Assembly (NCBI RefSeq): GCF_012726195.1
Contig: NZ_JAASAF010000003.1
Span: 124,001-188,000, forward strand
Length of the DNA: 64,000 nucleotides
Direction of reading: 5' to 3'
DNA from: Rhodococcus sp. HNM0563
GTDB lineage: Bacteria > Actinomycetota > Actinomycetes > Mycobacteriales > Mycobacteriaceae
A program made the position numbers and the translations under genes. The notes beneath the pieces are model-generated. The model had not been told where the DNA came from. It made no database searches and saw only the letters and a program-made list of their open reading frames with translations. Position 1 is the first letter of the stretch. Each line of letters starts with the position of its first letter. Below are positions 1 through 8,307 of the stretch, in pieces.

Positions 1-283
1 CACCATCCAGGACGGGCACCTGCTCGTCTCGACGATTCTCGACGCAGATCCTTTCGCGCCGCAGCATCTGATCAATCTGATCGACGAGATCCACGACCTC
101 ACACACGAACTCGACGACGACTTCGCAGCGCGATTCGGCGGTGTCCTCGACTGCGATGCCGACGACACCGCGTATGCCGGACCGTGTGGGGGCGGCGGCT
201 GCGGTGAGGGCTGCACGTGCGGTCACGAAGGTGACGCGGGCGATCTGGGCGCCGACATCCCGGTCGGGAAGCCTGAGGCGTAA
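1..283 (+). CDS. C-terminal part of an uncharacterised protein with a Cys/Gly-rich tail
   Basis: An open frame enters from the left edge (codons from base 2) and ends with TAA at 281-283, so about 93 C-terminal residues are visible. The first 55 are ordinary, acid-rich sequence. Bases 185-226 then encode CGGGGCGEGCTCGH, four Cys and one His in 14 residues. Such spacing could bind a metal, but I do not recognise a family. Codon use matches neighbouring genes. The stop lies 39 nt before the next start on the same strand. Function unknown. Confidence 0.6.
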   Translation, partial: TIQDGHLLVSTILDADPFAPQHLINLIDEIHDLTHELDDDFAARFGGVLDCDADDTAYAGPCGGGGCGEGCTCGHEGDAGDLGADIPVGKPEA

Positions 284-309
284 TCACTCGGAGTACCGCC
301 TCGCGGGGC

Positions 310-322
310 TAATCTGGACGGC
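310..322 (+). promoter_or_regulatory. -10 box suggesting a leaderless nfo transcript
   Basis: TAATCT at 310-315 fits the actinobacterial TANNNT -10 consensus and lies 7 nt before the ATG at 323. No Shine-Dalgarno sequence precedes that ATG. This spacing is what a leaderless mRNA would show. The -35 is not clear. Confidence 0.45.
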
Positions 323-1093
323 ATGCGGATAGGCGCTCATGTCCGGCAGGACGACGATCCCATCGGTCAGGGCGAACGGCTCGGCGCGGATCTGGTGCAG
401 ATGTTTCTGTCGGACCCGCAGAAATGGCATACGCCGGGTGAGCATCCTCGTACCGAGCAGATACTCGCGTCCGAGATCGACGTCGTGGTGCACTCGCCGT
501 ACGTCATCAACGTGGCGAGTCTGAACAACAGGCTTCGTATGCCGTCGCGGAAAGCCGTCGCCGAGCACGCCGATGCCTCAGCGAAGATCGGCGCGTTCGG
601 CCTCGTGGTGCACGGCGGGCACGTCCGCGACGGTGAGAGCGTGGCCTCCGGTGTGCAGAACTGGCGCAAACTGTTCGAGAGGCAGGAAGACAAAGGCGGG
701 TTCGCTGTGCCGATCCTCGTCGAGAACACCGCGGGCGGGGATTTCGCGATGGCCCGCTACATCGACGCGATCGGCCGGCTGTGGGATGCGATCGGCGACT
801 ACGACGTCGGGTTCTGCCTCGACACCTGCCACGCGTGGGCGGCAGGTGAGGATCTCGTCGACGCCGTCGAGCGAGTGCGGGCACTGATCGGTCGCATCGA
901 TCTCGTGCATCTGAACAACTCTCGCGACGAGTTCGATTCCGCCCGCGACCGCCACGCGAATCTCGCCGACGGCACCATCGACCCGCAGTTGCTCGCCGAG
1001 GTCGCGTTGAAGGCGAACGCGCCGGTGATCCTGGAGACCCCCGCTGGCGGACTCGCCGACGACATCGCCTATCTGCGTGAGCAGACGTCCTGA
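323..1093 (+). CDS. nfo: Endonuclease IV (AP endonuclease)
   Basis: This is a 256-residue TIM-barrel AP endonuclease that cuts DNA 5' of abasic sites and clears blocked 3' ends in base excision repair. All nine ligands of the trinuclear zinc site can be placed by family alignment: H57, H97, E134, D167, H170, H196, D209, H211 and E238. The signatures GFCLDTCHAWAAG and LVHLNNSRDEFDSARDRH are intact. Length is slightly below the E. coli enzyme (285) and normal for actinobacteria. The ATG at 323 follows a probable leaderless promoter. Confidence 0.95.
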   Translation: MRIGAHVRQDDDPIGQGERLGADLVQMFLSDPQKWHTPGEHPRTEQILASEIDVVVHSPYVINVASLNNRLRMPSRKAVAEHADASAKIGAFGLVVHGGHVRDGESVASGVQNWRKLFERQEDKGGFAVPILVENTAGGDFAMARYIDAIGRLWDAIGDYDVGFCLDTCHAWAAGEDLVDAVERVRALIGRIDLVHLNNSRDEFDSARDRHANLADGTIDPQLLAEVALKANAPVILETPAGGLADDIAYLREQTS

Positions 1094-1142
1094 GGGCCCC
1101 GTTGCCGGCTCTCAGTGTCCGACCACTGTCACGACCGGGCCG

Positions 1143-2018
1143 TCACGATCGCGCCGAATCGCCTGCCCACTCGTGAACACCCAGAACCCGTAGCAACGCG
1201 AGCGACTCCGCAGCGTGTGTACCGGGTGCAGCCGAATACACGATGACCGATTGATCGACATCCGGGATGTGCAGGGCGTCGCAGTCGAGAACGATCAGGC
1301 CCAACGCGGGATGATTCACCGTCTTCGTGTGGTTCCGCCACCCGCCGACGGTGCCCTTGTCCCACAACTCGGCGAAGTGTGCCGACTCGGTTCGTAATTC
1401 ATGCACGAGCGCGGTCAGGCCTGTGTCGTCAGGGTAGCGGGCAGCCGCAGACCGAAGACTCGCGACCGACTGCTCCGCCGTCGCCTCGAATTCCTCCTCG
1501 GTGGCACCGACCGTGCTCATCCGAGGATCCGCTGGATCGGGGAGAAACCGCAGTCGGTTGATGTTGCGACGATGCGATGGCATCGCCGACCAATCGCCCT
1601 GCAGCGCAGACGCCATCGCGTTCCACGCGAGGACATCACCCTTCGCGCTCATCACCACGACGGGCAGGTCTGCGAACCTGTCGATCAGGCGCAGCACGCT
1701 GGGCCGCACATGCATGTCGATCACGCCCGGGCCGGGAGGCGCAACACCTGCCAGATGGAACAACTGGTTGCGTCCGTCGAGATCGAGTCGTAGCGCCCTG
1801 GCCAGTGCTCCGAGGACCTGCGCTGACGGAACCGATCCGCGCCCCTGTTCGAGCCGGACGACGTAGTCGACACTGATCCCCGCGAGCATCGCCACCTCCT
1901 CGCGGCGCAACCCGGGCGTGCGACGGTGCACACCTGACGGCAGACCGACCTCGCCCGGCGTGATCAGTTCGCGAGCACGGCGCAGCACGGCCGCCAGCTC
2001 GGTGCGGTTGATCGCCAT
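1143..2018 (-). CDS. XRE-family regulator with MmyB-like ligand-binding domain
   Basis: A 291-residue protein. Residues about 5-65 form a Cro/C1-type helix-turn-helix (RRTPGLRREEVAMLAGIS, then YVVRLEQGR). The rest matches the MmyB-like PAS-fold domain typical of actinobacterial regulators of this class (VVMSAKGDVLAWN; VNHPALGLIVLDCDAL). Such regulators often stand divergent from the single short-chain dehydrogenase they control, as here. The frame stays open to 2750 across the antisense of the SDR gene, but homology begins at MAINRTEL. An ATG four codons earlier (2030) is the alternative start. The effector is unknown. Confidence 0.9.
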   Translation of the reverse strand: MAINRTELAAVLRRARELITPGEVGLPSGVHRRTPGLRREEVAMLAGISVDYVVRLEQGRGSVPSAQVLGALARALRLDLDGRNQLFHLAGVAPPGPGVIDMHVRPSVLRLIDRFADLPVVVMSAKGDVLAWNAMASALQGDWSAMPSHRRNINRLRFLPDPADPRMSTVGATEEEFEATAEQSVASLRSAAARYPDDTGLTALVHELRTESAHFAELWDKGTVGGWRNHTKTVNHPALGLIVLDCDALHIPDVDQSVIVYSAAPGTHAAESLALLRVLGVHEWAGDSARS

Positions 2019-2083
2019 GGAATCCAGCATGACGTCTTGTCGTGGCATATGGGTAGTACGGTCGATCCCACGATCGTCCGGCC

Positions 2084-2102
2084 CTGGTAGAACGCGAACC
2101 AG
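2084..2102. promoter_or_regulatory. Possible operator between the XRE regulator and the SDR
   Basis: CTGGT (2084-2088) and ACCAG (2098-2102) are perfect 5-bp inverted arms separated by 9 bp in the divergent gap. A site here could serve both promoters. Arms this short also occur by chance, so this is only a candidate. Confidence 0.25.
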
Positions 2103-2120
2103 CGGGCGACCGTGGTCGAC

Positions 2121-2846
2121 ATGACCACTCACATTGCATCCACAGTCCTCGTCACCGGCGCCACCGGAGGCCTCGGCGCCGAAACCTGCCGTCGTCTTGC
2201 CGCCGCCGGACACCCCGTCTGGATGGGCGTGCGCAATCTCGAAGCCGGACACGATGTTGCGGGGAAGATCAGAGCCGACAACCCCGACTCCGATGTCCGC
2301 GTCGTCGAACTCGATGTCACGAGCGACGACTCGGTCGCTGCCGCCTACCGGGCGGTGTCCGAATCCGGAACCGGTCTCGATGTTCTCGTCAACAACGCCG
2401 GTATCGCGGGTAGTGTCGCTGCACCCGCCGACACCGTGCCCGCCGATTTCCTTCCGGTGTTCGGTGTGAACCTCCTCGGGCCGGTCCGCGTGACCCATAC
2501 ATTCCTGCCGCTGCTCCGACAGTCCCCGTCGCCACGGTTGGTGATGGTGTCGAGCGGGATGGGGTCGTTCGCCGTGACGAACGATCCCGCACGGATCGAA
2601 TCGACGTTGCACGGGCTGGTGTATCCGTCGTCGAAGGCGGCCTTGAACATGGTGACGACGATGTATGCCAAGGCGCTCCCCGGTATTCGGGTCGTGGCTG
2701 CCGATCCCGGCTACACGGCCACCGCACTCAACGGCTTCTCCGGCACGCAATCGGTCGAGGAAGGCACCGACGCGATCGTCGAGGCGTGTACCGCTGATTC
2801 ACCGGCGGGGATGTTCATCGACCGTCACGGATGCGTGCCGTGGTGA
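2121..2846 (+). CDS. Short-chain dehydrogenase/reductase
   Basis: A 241-residue classical SDR. It has the nucleotide-binding TGATGGLG near residue 12, the NNAG structural motif, a catalytic Ser in VMVSSGMG and the active-site YPSSK. R39 after the second beta strand (GVRNLE) hints at NADPH preference. The substrate cannot be told. The ATG at 2121 is preferred; an in-frame GTG lies at 2112. The last 22 nt overlap the convergent TetR gene. The divergent XRE regulator is the likely controller. Confidence 0.92.
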   Translation: MTTHIASTVLVTGATGGLGAETCRRLAAAGHPVWMGVRNLEAGHDVAGKIRADNPDSDVRVVELDVTSDDSVAAAYRAVSESGTGLDVLVNNAGIAGSVAAPADTVPADFLPVFGVNLLGPVRVTHTFLPLLRQSPSPRLVMVSSGMGSFAVTNDPARIESTLHGLVYPSSKAALNMVTTMYAKALPGIRVVAADPGYTATALNGFSGTQSVEEGTDAIVEACTADSPAGMFIDRHGCVPW

Positions 2847-3469
2847 TCCGATCCGGCGCCGCCGGGTAACTCGCCCGTGAGATAGCGTTGAACTGTCGGC
2901 GCGATGATCTCGACGAGTTGCTCGGACGGTAGCGACGCCAACGGCTCGAACCCGAGGATGTAGCGCACGAGCATCACGCCCGTCATCTGGGTTGCCACCA
3001 ACTCGGCGCGCAACCTGCCTGTACCTTCGGGACGGTCGATTCTGTCCAGTAATGGTTCGAGCGCGACCTCGAGCAGGAACGTCCGGATCAACCCACTGTC
3101 GCCGCCCGCGATCTGCGCGCGGAACATCGCGACTGCCGCGTCCCGGTGCGGGGACTCCCACACTCCGATGAGTGCGGAGGCGAGTGCACGACCGAGTTCC
3201 TCGACTGGCGTCTCGTATACCGGCGCGAGAACATCTCGAGGATCGACGGGCAGCGCGATGGATGCGGTGAACAGCTCCATCTTCGTGCCGAAGTAGTGGT
3301 GTACGAGCGCTGGATCCACACTTGCGCGTGCCGCCACTGCTCGCACGGTCGTCTTGTCGAACCCGTTGGAGGCGAACAGCTCCCGCGCCGAGACGAGTAT
3401 CGACTCGCGGGCACCCGAGTTACCGGGGCGCCGGCCCGGACGGCGGCCGCCAGGCGATTCGGTGGTCAC
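2825..3469 (-). CDS. TetR-family regulator at the end of a drug-type ABC operon
   Basis: A 214-residue TetR protein. Residues about 20-65 carry the canonical HTH (FDKTTVRAVAARASVDPALVHHYFGTK spans it), followed by a C-terminal ligand domain of the TetR_C type. The GTG start at 3469 overlaps the stop of the permease gene by four bases (GTGA), so it is translationally coupled as the third gene of the operon. It probably represses this ABC operon in response to an exported compound. Its 3' end overlaps the convergent SDR. Confidence 0.92.
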   Translation of the reverse strand: MTTESPGGRRPGRRPGNSGARESILVSARELFASNGFDKTTVRAVAARASVDPALVHHYFGTKMELFTASIALPVDPRDVLAPVYETPVEELGRALASALIGVWESPHRDAAVAMFRAQIAGGDSGLIRTFLLEVALEPLLDRIDRPEGTGRLRAELVATQMTGVMLVRYILGFEPLASLPSEQLVEIIAPTVQRYLTGELPGGAGSDHHGTHP

Positions 3470-4227
3470 TCCGTCCGCCGACGCAGTGTCGCAGCGCCGA
3501 ATGCCAGGGCTGCCGCAGCGAAAGCAGCGACAACGATGAGGTCACGCACCATGACGGCGGTCGTTCCCGGGTTCCTGGTGATCTCCTGCAGCGCTTCCAC
3601 TGCATAGCTGAGCGGGAGCACATTGCTGATCCAGCGCAGCCAGTCCGGAAGCTGATCGCGCGGGACGAGCAGACCGCACAGCAGGAACTGCGGGATCACG
3701 AGCACGGGCATGAACTGCACCGCTTGAAATTCGGTGCGCGCGAAGGCGCTACACAGCAATCCCAGCGACACACCGAGTACCGCGACCAGCACTGCCGTCA
3801 CGAGCACCCATGCCACCGACCCTGCGCTGGTGACGCCGAGCAGCCAGAACGCCACGGCGCATGCAAGCCCGGCCTGGAGTGCCGCTGCGAGGGAGAACGC
3901 GCTGCCGTATCCGGCAAGCAGGTCGAGTTTCGTCAACGGTGTGGTGAGAAGCCGCTCGAGTGTGCCCGAGCTTCGCTCTCGTTGCATCGCAATGGACGTG
4001 ACCAGGAACATCACGACGAACGGGAGGATCCCGAGCATGGTCACGGCGATCTGATCGAACAGCGAGAAGCCGCCCGGCCCGACGGGTGCGTTCTGGTACA
4101 TGAAGTACAACAGGATCATCAGCAGACTCGGCACGAACACGATCATGGCCACCGTGCGATGGTCGGATCGGAGCTGCCGAAGAATGCGGGTGGTGGTGGC
4201 GGCGTAGATGACGGCGCTCATGATCAT
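3466..4227 (-). CDS. ABC-2 type efflux permease
   Basis: A 253-residue integral membrane protein with six predicted membrane segments, of the ABC-2 family (DrrB/NodJ-like). The region between the second and third segments carries the typical MQRERSSGTLERLLTTPL amphipathic motif. It should form the transmembrane dimer for the ATPase encoded just upstream; the genes overlap by ATGA at 4224-4227. Family members export drugs, lipids or polysaccharide. The self-encoded TetR favours drug efflux here, but the substrate is unknown. Confidence 0.93.
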   Translation of the reverse strand: MIMSAVIYAATTTRILRQLRSDHRTVAMIVFVPSLLMILLYFMYQNAPVGPGGFSLFDQIAVTMLGILPFVVMFLVTSIAMQRERSSGTLERLLTTPLTKLDLLAGYGSAFSLAAALQAGLACAVAFWLLGVTSAGSVAWVLVTAVLVAVLGVSLGLLCSAFARTEFQAVQFMPVLVIPQFLLCGLLVPRDQLPDWLRWISNVLPLSYAVEALQEITRNPGTTAVMVRDLIVVAAFAAAALAFGAATLRRRTE

Positions 4228-4955
4228 GCTCCCGACGAGGTTCGGATCAGATGGAGGAAGGCGTTCTCGAGGCCCGACTCCCCCGTCCGATCACGCAATT
4301 CTCCAGGGGTGAGCTGCGCGATCAACCGCCCCTCCCGGAGCAGGACGAGTTCGTCGCAGTGGTCGGCTTCGTCCATGACGTGGCTCGAGACAAGGAGCGT
4401 GGTGCCACTTGCCGCCAGAGTTCGGAAGTGCTCCCACAGCTCAGCACGCAAGACTGGATCGAGCCCCACGGTGGGCTCGTCGAGTACGAGAAGCTCGGGG
4501 GCTCCGACGAGCGAACACGCGAGCGACAGGCGTCCGAGCTGACCGCCCGAGAGAGCGCTCGCAGCATTGCGTGCGTGGTCGGTGAGACCGACTGCGGCGA
4601 TCGTGTCGGCCACGGCGGAGCCTCTCCGGCCGTAGAGCGCAGCGAAGTAGGAGACATTCTCGGTGACCGACAGATCGAGATACACGCTCGGCGCCTGGGT
4701 GACATACCCGACACGGCGGCGTAGGGCCGCGGACCCCGCAGGCCGCCCGAGCACCGTGACACTGCCGGATTCGACGATCTGAGTGCCGACTATCGAACGC
4801 ATCAGGGTCGTCTTTCCGCAACCGGACGGTCCGAGCAACCCGGTGATCGAGCCGCGCGCGATCTTCACATTCACGTCTTCGAGTGCCCGGTGGGTGCCGC
4901 GCCGGACGTGCAGGTCACGGATGTCGATGGCGGGGGAGGGGGAAGTGTCATTCAT
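4224..4955 (-). CDS. ABC transporter ATPase (DrrA-like)
   Basis: A 243-residue nucleotide-binding subunit. Walker A is GPSGCGKTT (42-50), the signature is ALSGGQLGRLSLA, Walker B is LLVLDEPTVGLD and the switch His is in SSHVMDEAD. It is the first gene of a three-gene operon (ATPase, ABC-2 permease, TetR). The layout matches DrrAB-type exporters. Start at ATG 4955. Confidence 0.95.
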   Translation of the reverse strand: MNDTSPSPAIDIRDLHVRRGTHRALEDVNVKIARGSITGLLGPSGCGKTTLMRSIVGTQIVESGSVTVLGRPAGSAALRRRVGYVTQAPSVYLDLSVTENVSYFAALYGRRGSAVADTIAAVGLTDHARNAASALSGGQLGRLSLACSLVGAPELLVLDEPTVGLDPVLRAELWEHFRTLAASGTTLLVSSHVMDEADHCDELVLLREGRLIAQLTPGELRDRTGESGLENAFLHLIRTSSGA

Positions 4956-4959
4956 GGTC

Positions 4960-5007
4960 CACTCAATTCACCGAGTGTTGAAATCATCGTGTGTCGCAGT
5001 GTGCGAC
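4960..5007. promoter_or_regulatory. Candidate TetR operators upstream of the ABC-2 operon
   Basis: Two inverted repeats lie in the gap between the ABC-2 operon and the divergent lipoprotein gene. One is CACTC (4960-4964) with GAGTG (4973-4977). The other, more compact, is GTCGCA-gtg-TGCGAC (4993-5007), with perfect 6-bp arms. TetR proteins bind 15-20 bp palindromes of this size, so either may be where the operon's own TetR acts. Confidence 0.4.
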
Positions 5008-5079
5008 TCACATCCGGCCGCGTCAAGGCCTGACCGCGCCTCCCCCGATCCGGCGATGTCACGCCGTATCATGAGTCGC

Positions 5080-5658
5080 ATGCTTCGCACCCGTCACGCC
5101 CTCGCCGTCACCGCCGCCGCGTTGGTTCTCGCGGGGTGCACTGCCAACGGAGACCCCGCGCCCGAACCTGCCGTGTCCATCGAGACCGAGGTCGACGCAC
5201 CGGATGCTCCGTCGACGATCCCCACCGACACGGCAGACAAGATCTCCCCTGCAGGCGACGGCGCGAAACTCACCGTCACCGATATCCGCACCGGCCGGCA
5301 TGAAGGCTTCGACCGTGTCGTGTACGAAATGGGTGGGCAGGGCACTCCGGGCTGGCGTGTCGGCTACGTCGACCAGGCGGTGCAGGACGGCAGCGGTCAC
5401 GAGATCCCCCTCGCGGGCAGCGCCGTGATTCAGGTTCTCATCGACGGTTCGGCGTATCCGTTCGACAGCGGTGTCGAACCGTATTCGGGTCCCAATCCGG
5501 TGCTCGGACCGTCGGGAGGATCCGTCGTCGAGGTCAACGGATCGGGTGTCTTCGAGGGCGTGACACAGTCGTTCATCGGGGTGGCCGCCGCAGACACCCC
5601 GTTCTCGGTCACCGCCCTCACCGAACCCACCCGCCTGGTGATCGACGTAGCGAACTGA
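5080..5658 (+). CDS. Secreted lipoprotein with AMIN-like domain
   Basis: A 192-residue lipoprotein. The signal peptide ends in the lipobox LAGC, so C20 would be lipidated after cleavage by signal peptidase II. After a short acidic/proline linker, residues about 65-190 form a beta-rich domain (FDRVVYEMGG, then TRLVIDVAN at the end) like the AMIN-type domains of actinobacterial exported proteins. The ATG at 5080 lies 7 nt after TATCAT (5067-5072), suggesting a leaderless message. In-frame ATGs at 5071 and 5056 are alternatives. Role unknown, probably cell envelope. Confidence 0.85.
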   Translation: MLRTRHALAVTAAALVLAGCTANGDPAPEPAVSIETEVDAPDAPSTIPTDTADKISPAGDGAKLTVTDIRTGRHEGFDRVVYEMGGQGTPGWRVGYVDQAVQDGSGHEIPLAGSAVIQVLIDGSAYPFDSGVEPYSGPNPVLGPSGGSVVEVNGSGVFEGVTQSFIGVAAADTPFSVTALTEPTRLVIDVAN

Positions 5659-5669
5659 GCTTCACGGAG

Positions 5670-5693
5670 GTCCCCGACGAGGAGCTCGGGTCC
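5670..5693 (+). terminator. Possible terminator after the lipoprotein gene
   Basis: Twelve bases past the stop, GGTCCCCGA and TCGGGTCC form an inverted repeat with one bulge around an 8-nt loop. There is no U tract. Weak candidate. Confidence 0.35.
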
Positions 5694-5800
5694 ATCGCCG
5701 CGAAATGGCCTCCGCGGTCGCATTCGGGTCCAGCGGACGACGTTGTTCTGCTTCTCCCGCGATTCTGTGCAGGATCCTCTGTCAGGACGTGCGCATACGC

Positions 5801-5831
5801 TTGACCTCGAGCGCGCTCGAGGTTCTAACGT
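5801..5831 (+). promoter_or_regulatory. MerR/SoxR-type promoter: 20-bp palindrome in a 19-bp spacer
   Basis: TTGACC (-35, 5801-5806) and TAACGT (-10, 5826-5831) are 19 bp apart. ACCTCGAGCGCGCTCGAGGT at 5804-5823 is a perfect 20-bp palindrome lying between them and touching the -35. An over-long spacer filled by a dyad of the form CCTC-AG-N4-CT-GAGG is the hallmark of MerR-family promoters, and the dyad resembles the SoxR box. Start of transcription would fall near 5838, upstream of a GAGGAGG ribosome site. No MerR gene is in the window, so the regulator must be elsewhere. Confidence 0.6.
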
Positions 5832-5858
5832 CGAGCGCGACCCGAGGAGGATTCACTC

Positions 5859-7760
5859 ATGAGCATGGAAGTCACGGCGTGGAACGCGATGTACAACGCG
5901 ATGCATGCCGAGAGCGATCGGCGCCCGTTCTCGCGCGCAACGATGCGCAGAATCGGCGCGTTCGCGCGACCACACCGACGCAACATCTCTGCGTACCTGA
6001 TTCTGAGTGTGCTCATCGCGGCACTGGGTGTCGCGACACCGGTTCTCGCGGGACGCGTGGTCGACGCGATCGTCGACAATGCCGCATTGTCGGTGATCGT
6101 ATGGCTGGCGATCGTCATCGCGGCGATCGCGCTGGTCGAGGCCGGATTGGGCATCGTGAACCGATGGCTGTCGTCCAGCATCGGTGAAGATCTGATTCTC
6201 GACCTGCGCACAACGGTCTTCGATCATGTGCAACGCATGCCTATCGCGTTCTTCACCCGCACTCGCACCGGCGCGCTCGTGTCGCGGCTGAACAACGACG
6301 TGATCGGCGCGCAGCGTGCATTCAGCGACACGCTGTCCGGTGTGGCGGGAAACATCGTCACACTGGTGATCACCCTTGTCGTCATGTTCGGCATCTCGTG
6401 GCAGATCACCCTGCTCGCACTACTGTTGCTGCCGATCTTCATCATTCCCGCACGCACGATGGGGGCGAGGCTCGCGCAACTGAGCCGCGAAGCGGCCAAC
6501 CACAACTCGGTGATGAACACACAGATGACCGAGCGGTTCTCGGCGCCGGGCGCCACGCTGGTCAAGCTGTTCGGACGTCCCGCCCACGAATCATCCGAGT
6601 TCGCGGTGCGCGCCCGACGGGTACGCAACATCGGGGTTCGCACCGCGATGCTCCAGACCGTGTTCGTGACCGCCCTGACTCTCGTCTCCGCTCTCGCGCT
6701 CGCTTTGGTCTACGGGCTCGGCGGTTTCTACGCGCTACGCGGGCAGCTCGATCCGGGTTCGGTCGTGGCAATGGCCATGTTGCTCACTCGCCTGTATGCC
6801 CCGCTGACCGCACTGGCGAGCGCGCGAATGGACGTGATGAGTGCACTGGTGAGCTTCGAGCGCGTCTTCGAAATCCTGGACCTGACCCCTCTGATCCGCG
6901 AGATCCCCGACGCGAAGCCGGTTCCGGACGGCCCTGTCTCAGTGGAGTTGCGCGACGTCGGGTTCGCCTATCCCTCGGCCGACAAGGTGTCACTCGCGTC
7001 GCTCGAAGAGGTCGCGGTGCTCGACTCGCGCGGCGGTGAGACGGTGTTGCACGACGTGTCGTTCCGCGTCGAGCCGGGCGAGATGGTCGCGCTCGTCGGA
7101 TCCTCCGGGGCGGGGAAATCCACCATCGCACAATTGATTCCGAGGTTGTACGACATCGATTCGGGGGCTGTGCTGCTCAGCGACACAGACGTGCGCACGT
7201 TGACGGCGGATTCTCTCCGGGACACGGTCGGCCTCGTCACCCAGGACGGCCACCTGTTCCACGACACGGTACGCGGGAATCTGCTGCTGGCCCGCCCCGA
7301 GGCCACAGAAGAGCAGGTGTGGGACGTTCTGCGCCGCGCGCGGCTCGACGAACTGATCCGAAGCCTGCCGAATGGTCTCGACACGGTCGTGGGGGAACGC
7401 GGCTACCGCCTCTCCGGTGGTGAACGTCAGCGACTGACCATTGCCCGTCTGCTGCTGGCTAGGCCGCGTGTGGTGATCCTGGACGAGGCGACCGCGCATC
7501 TGGATTCGACGTCCGAAGCTGCTGTGCAGGAAGCACTCACCGAGGCACTCGCGGGTCGTACATCGGTCGTGATCGCTCATCGCTTGTCGACGATCCGGGC
7601 GGCCGATGAGATTCTCGTGGTCGAGGCGGGCCGCATCGTCGAACGCGGTAGGCACCAGGAGTTGCTCGCCGCCGGGGGACGCTACGCCGAACTGTATCGA
7701 ACCCAGTTCGCAGATTCCGGACCGAAGGTGTCCGCGAATGCGCCGATACTTCACCCATGA
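5859..7760 (+). CDS. ABC exporter, fused membrane and ATPase domains
   Basis: A 633-residue half-transporter of the MsbA/MdlB type, probably a homodimer. Six membrane segments lie between residues about 45 and 330. The ATPase domain follows: Walker A GSSGAGKST near 410, signature LSGGERQRLTIA near 518, Walker B VVILDEATAHLD near 540, and the switch His in IAHRLST. A GAGGAGG site at 5844-5850 supports the ATG at 5859. It overlaps the next gene by ATGA. The MerR/SoxR-like promoter suggests induction by redox-active or toxic compounds. Substrate unknown. Confidence 0.93.
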   Translation: MSMEVTAWNAMYNAMHAESDRRPFSRATMRRIGAFARPHRRNISAYLILSVLIAALGVATPVLAGRVVDAIVDNAALSVIVWLAIVIAAIALVEAGLGIVNRWLSSSIGEDLILDLRTTVFDHVQRMPIAFFTRTRTGALVSRLNNDVIGAQRAFSDTLSGVAGNIVTLVITLVVMFGISWQITLLALLLLPIFIIPARTMGARLAQLSREAANHNSVMNTQMTERFSAPGATLVKLFGRPAHESSEFAVRARRVRNIGVRTAMLQTVFVTALTLVSALALALVYGLGGFYALRGQLDPGSVVAMAMLLTRLYAPLTALASARMDVMSALVSFERVFEILDLTPLIREIPDAKPVPDGPVSVELRDVGFAYPSADKVSLASLEEVAVLDSRGGETVLHDVSFRVEPGEMVALVGSSGAGKSTIAQLIPRLYDIDSGAVLLSDTDVRTLTADSLRDTVGLVTQDGHLFHDTVRGNLLLARPEATEEQVWDVLRRARLDELIRSLPNGLDTVVGERGYRLSGGERQRLTIARLLLARPRVVILDEATAHLDSTSEAAVQEALTEALAGRTSVVIAHRLSTIRAADEILVVEAGRIVERGRHQELLAAGGRYAELYRTQFADSGPKVSANAPILHP

Positions 7761-8278
7761 CGACACAGACCGAACGAGAAGCCGAACTGCTGCTGACAAT
7801 CCTCGGAAACCAGTTCGCCGGACTTCGTGGATCGTTGTCCGGGCTGACCGCCGACCAGGCACGCAACATCCCGAGTGCATCGAAGATGAGCCTGGCATCG
7901 TTGCTGAATCATCTGATCGACGGACTCGAGGCCACCATCGACCGGATCTCCGGTGAGCAGAACCGCACCACCGATCCGGTCGAAGCGTGGATGGCCGGAT
8001 GGAAGGTCGACGACGACGAATCCGTCGCCGGCCAGGTGGCCCGCCTCGACGCCACCGCCGACCGTTTCGCCGAAAGGCTGCGCGCGGAGTCCGACCTCGA
8101 CCGCATCGTCGCGATTCCGGCGGGGGCTGCGGTCTGGCTCGATCAGGGCGTGCCGTTCACCGTGCGATTCCTGGTGCTACATCAGATCGAAGAGTGGGCC
8201 AGGCACGCAGGTCATGCCGACATCATTCGGGAATCGATCGACGGCGCCACCGCCGATGTGCTGGCGGAGGCGCCGTGA
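7757..8278 (+). CDS. DinB/DUF664-family protein (putative thiol-dependent transferase)
   Basis: A 173-residue four-helix-bundle protein of the DinB superfamily. The metal triad is present: His in SLLNHLIDGLE near residue 50, and the pair in LHQIEEWARHAGHADIIRE near 145-155. In actinobacteria such proteins are thought to be mycothiol S-transferases or detoxifying enzymes. It overlaps the ABC exporter by four bases (7757-7760), so the two are co-translated and may conjugate and export the same class of toxin; that link is inference. Confidence 0.85.
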   Translation: MTTQTEREAELLLTILGNQFAGLRGSLSGLTADQARNIPSASKMSLASLLNHLIDGLEATIDRISGEQNRTTDPVEAWMAGWKVDDDESVAGQVARLDATADRFAERLRAESDLDRIVAIPAGAAVWLDQGVPFTVRFLVLHQIEEWARHAGHADIIRESIDGATADVLAEAP

Positions 8279-8292
8279 TCGATTCTCTGTGA

Positions 8293-8307
8293 GCGACTTT
8301 CAGTCGC
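8293..8307. terminator. Short hairpin between convergent DinB-like gene and deaD
   Basis: GCGACT-ttc-AGTCGC is a perfect 6-bp stem with a 3-nt loop that overlaps the last codons and stop of deaD. It could work as a small bidirectional terminator. No U tract. Confidence 0.3.

Noticed and set aside
2019-2750. N-terminal extension of the XRE regulator on the minus strand
   Set aside because: The extension is the antisense of the SDR gene and shows no homology; family homology begins at MAINRTEL.
3322-4542. A 406-codon plus-strand frame opposite the ABC-2 genes
   Set aside because: Arg/His/Glu-rich shadow with no motifs; the minus-strand ATPase and permease are unmistakable.
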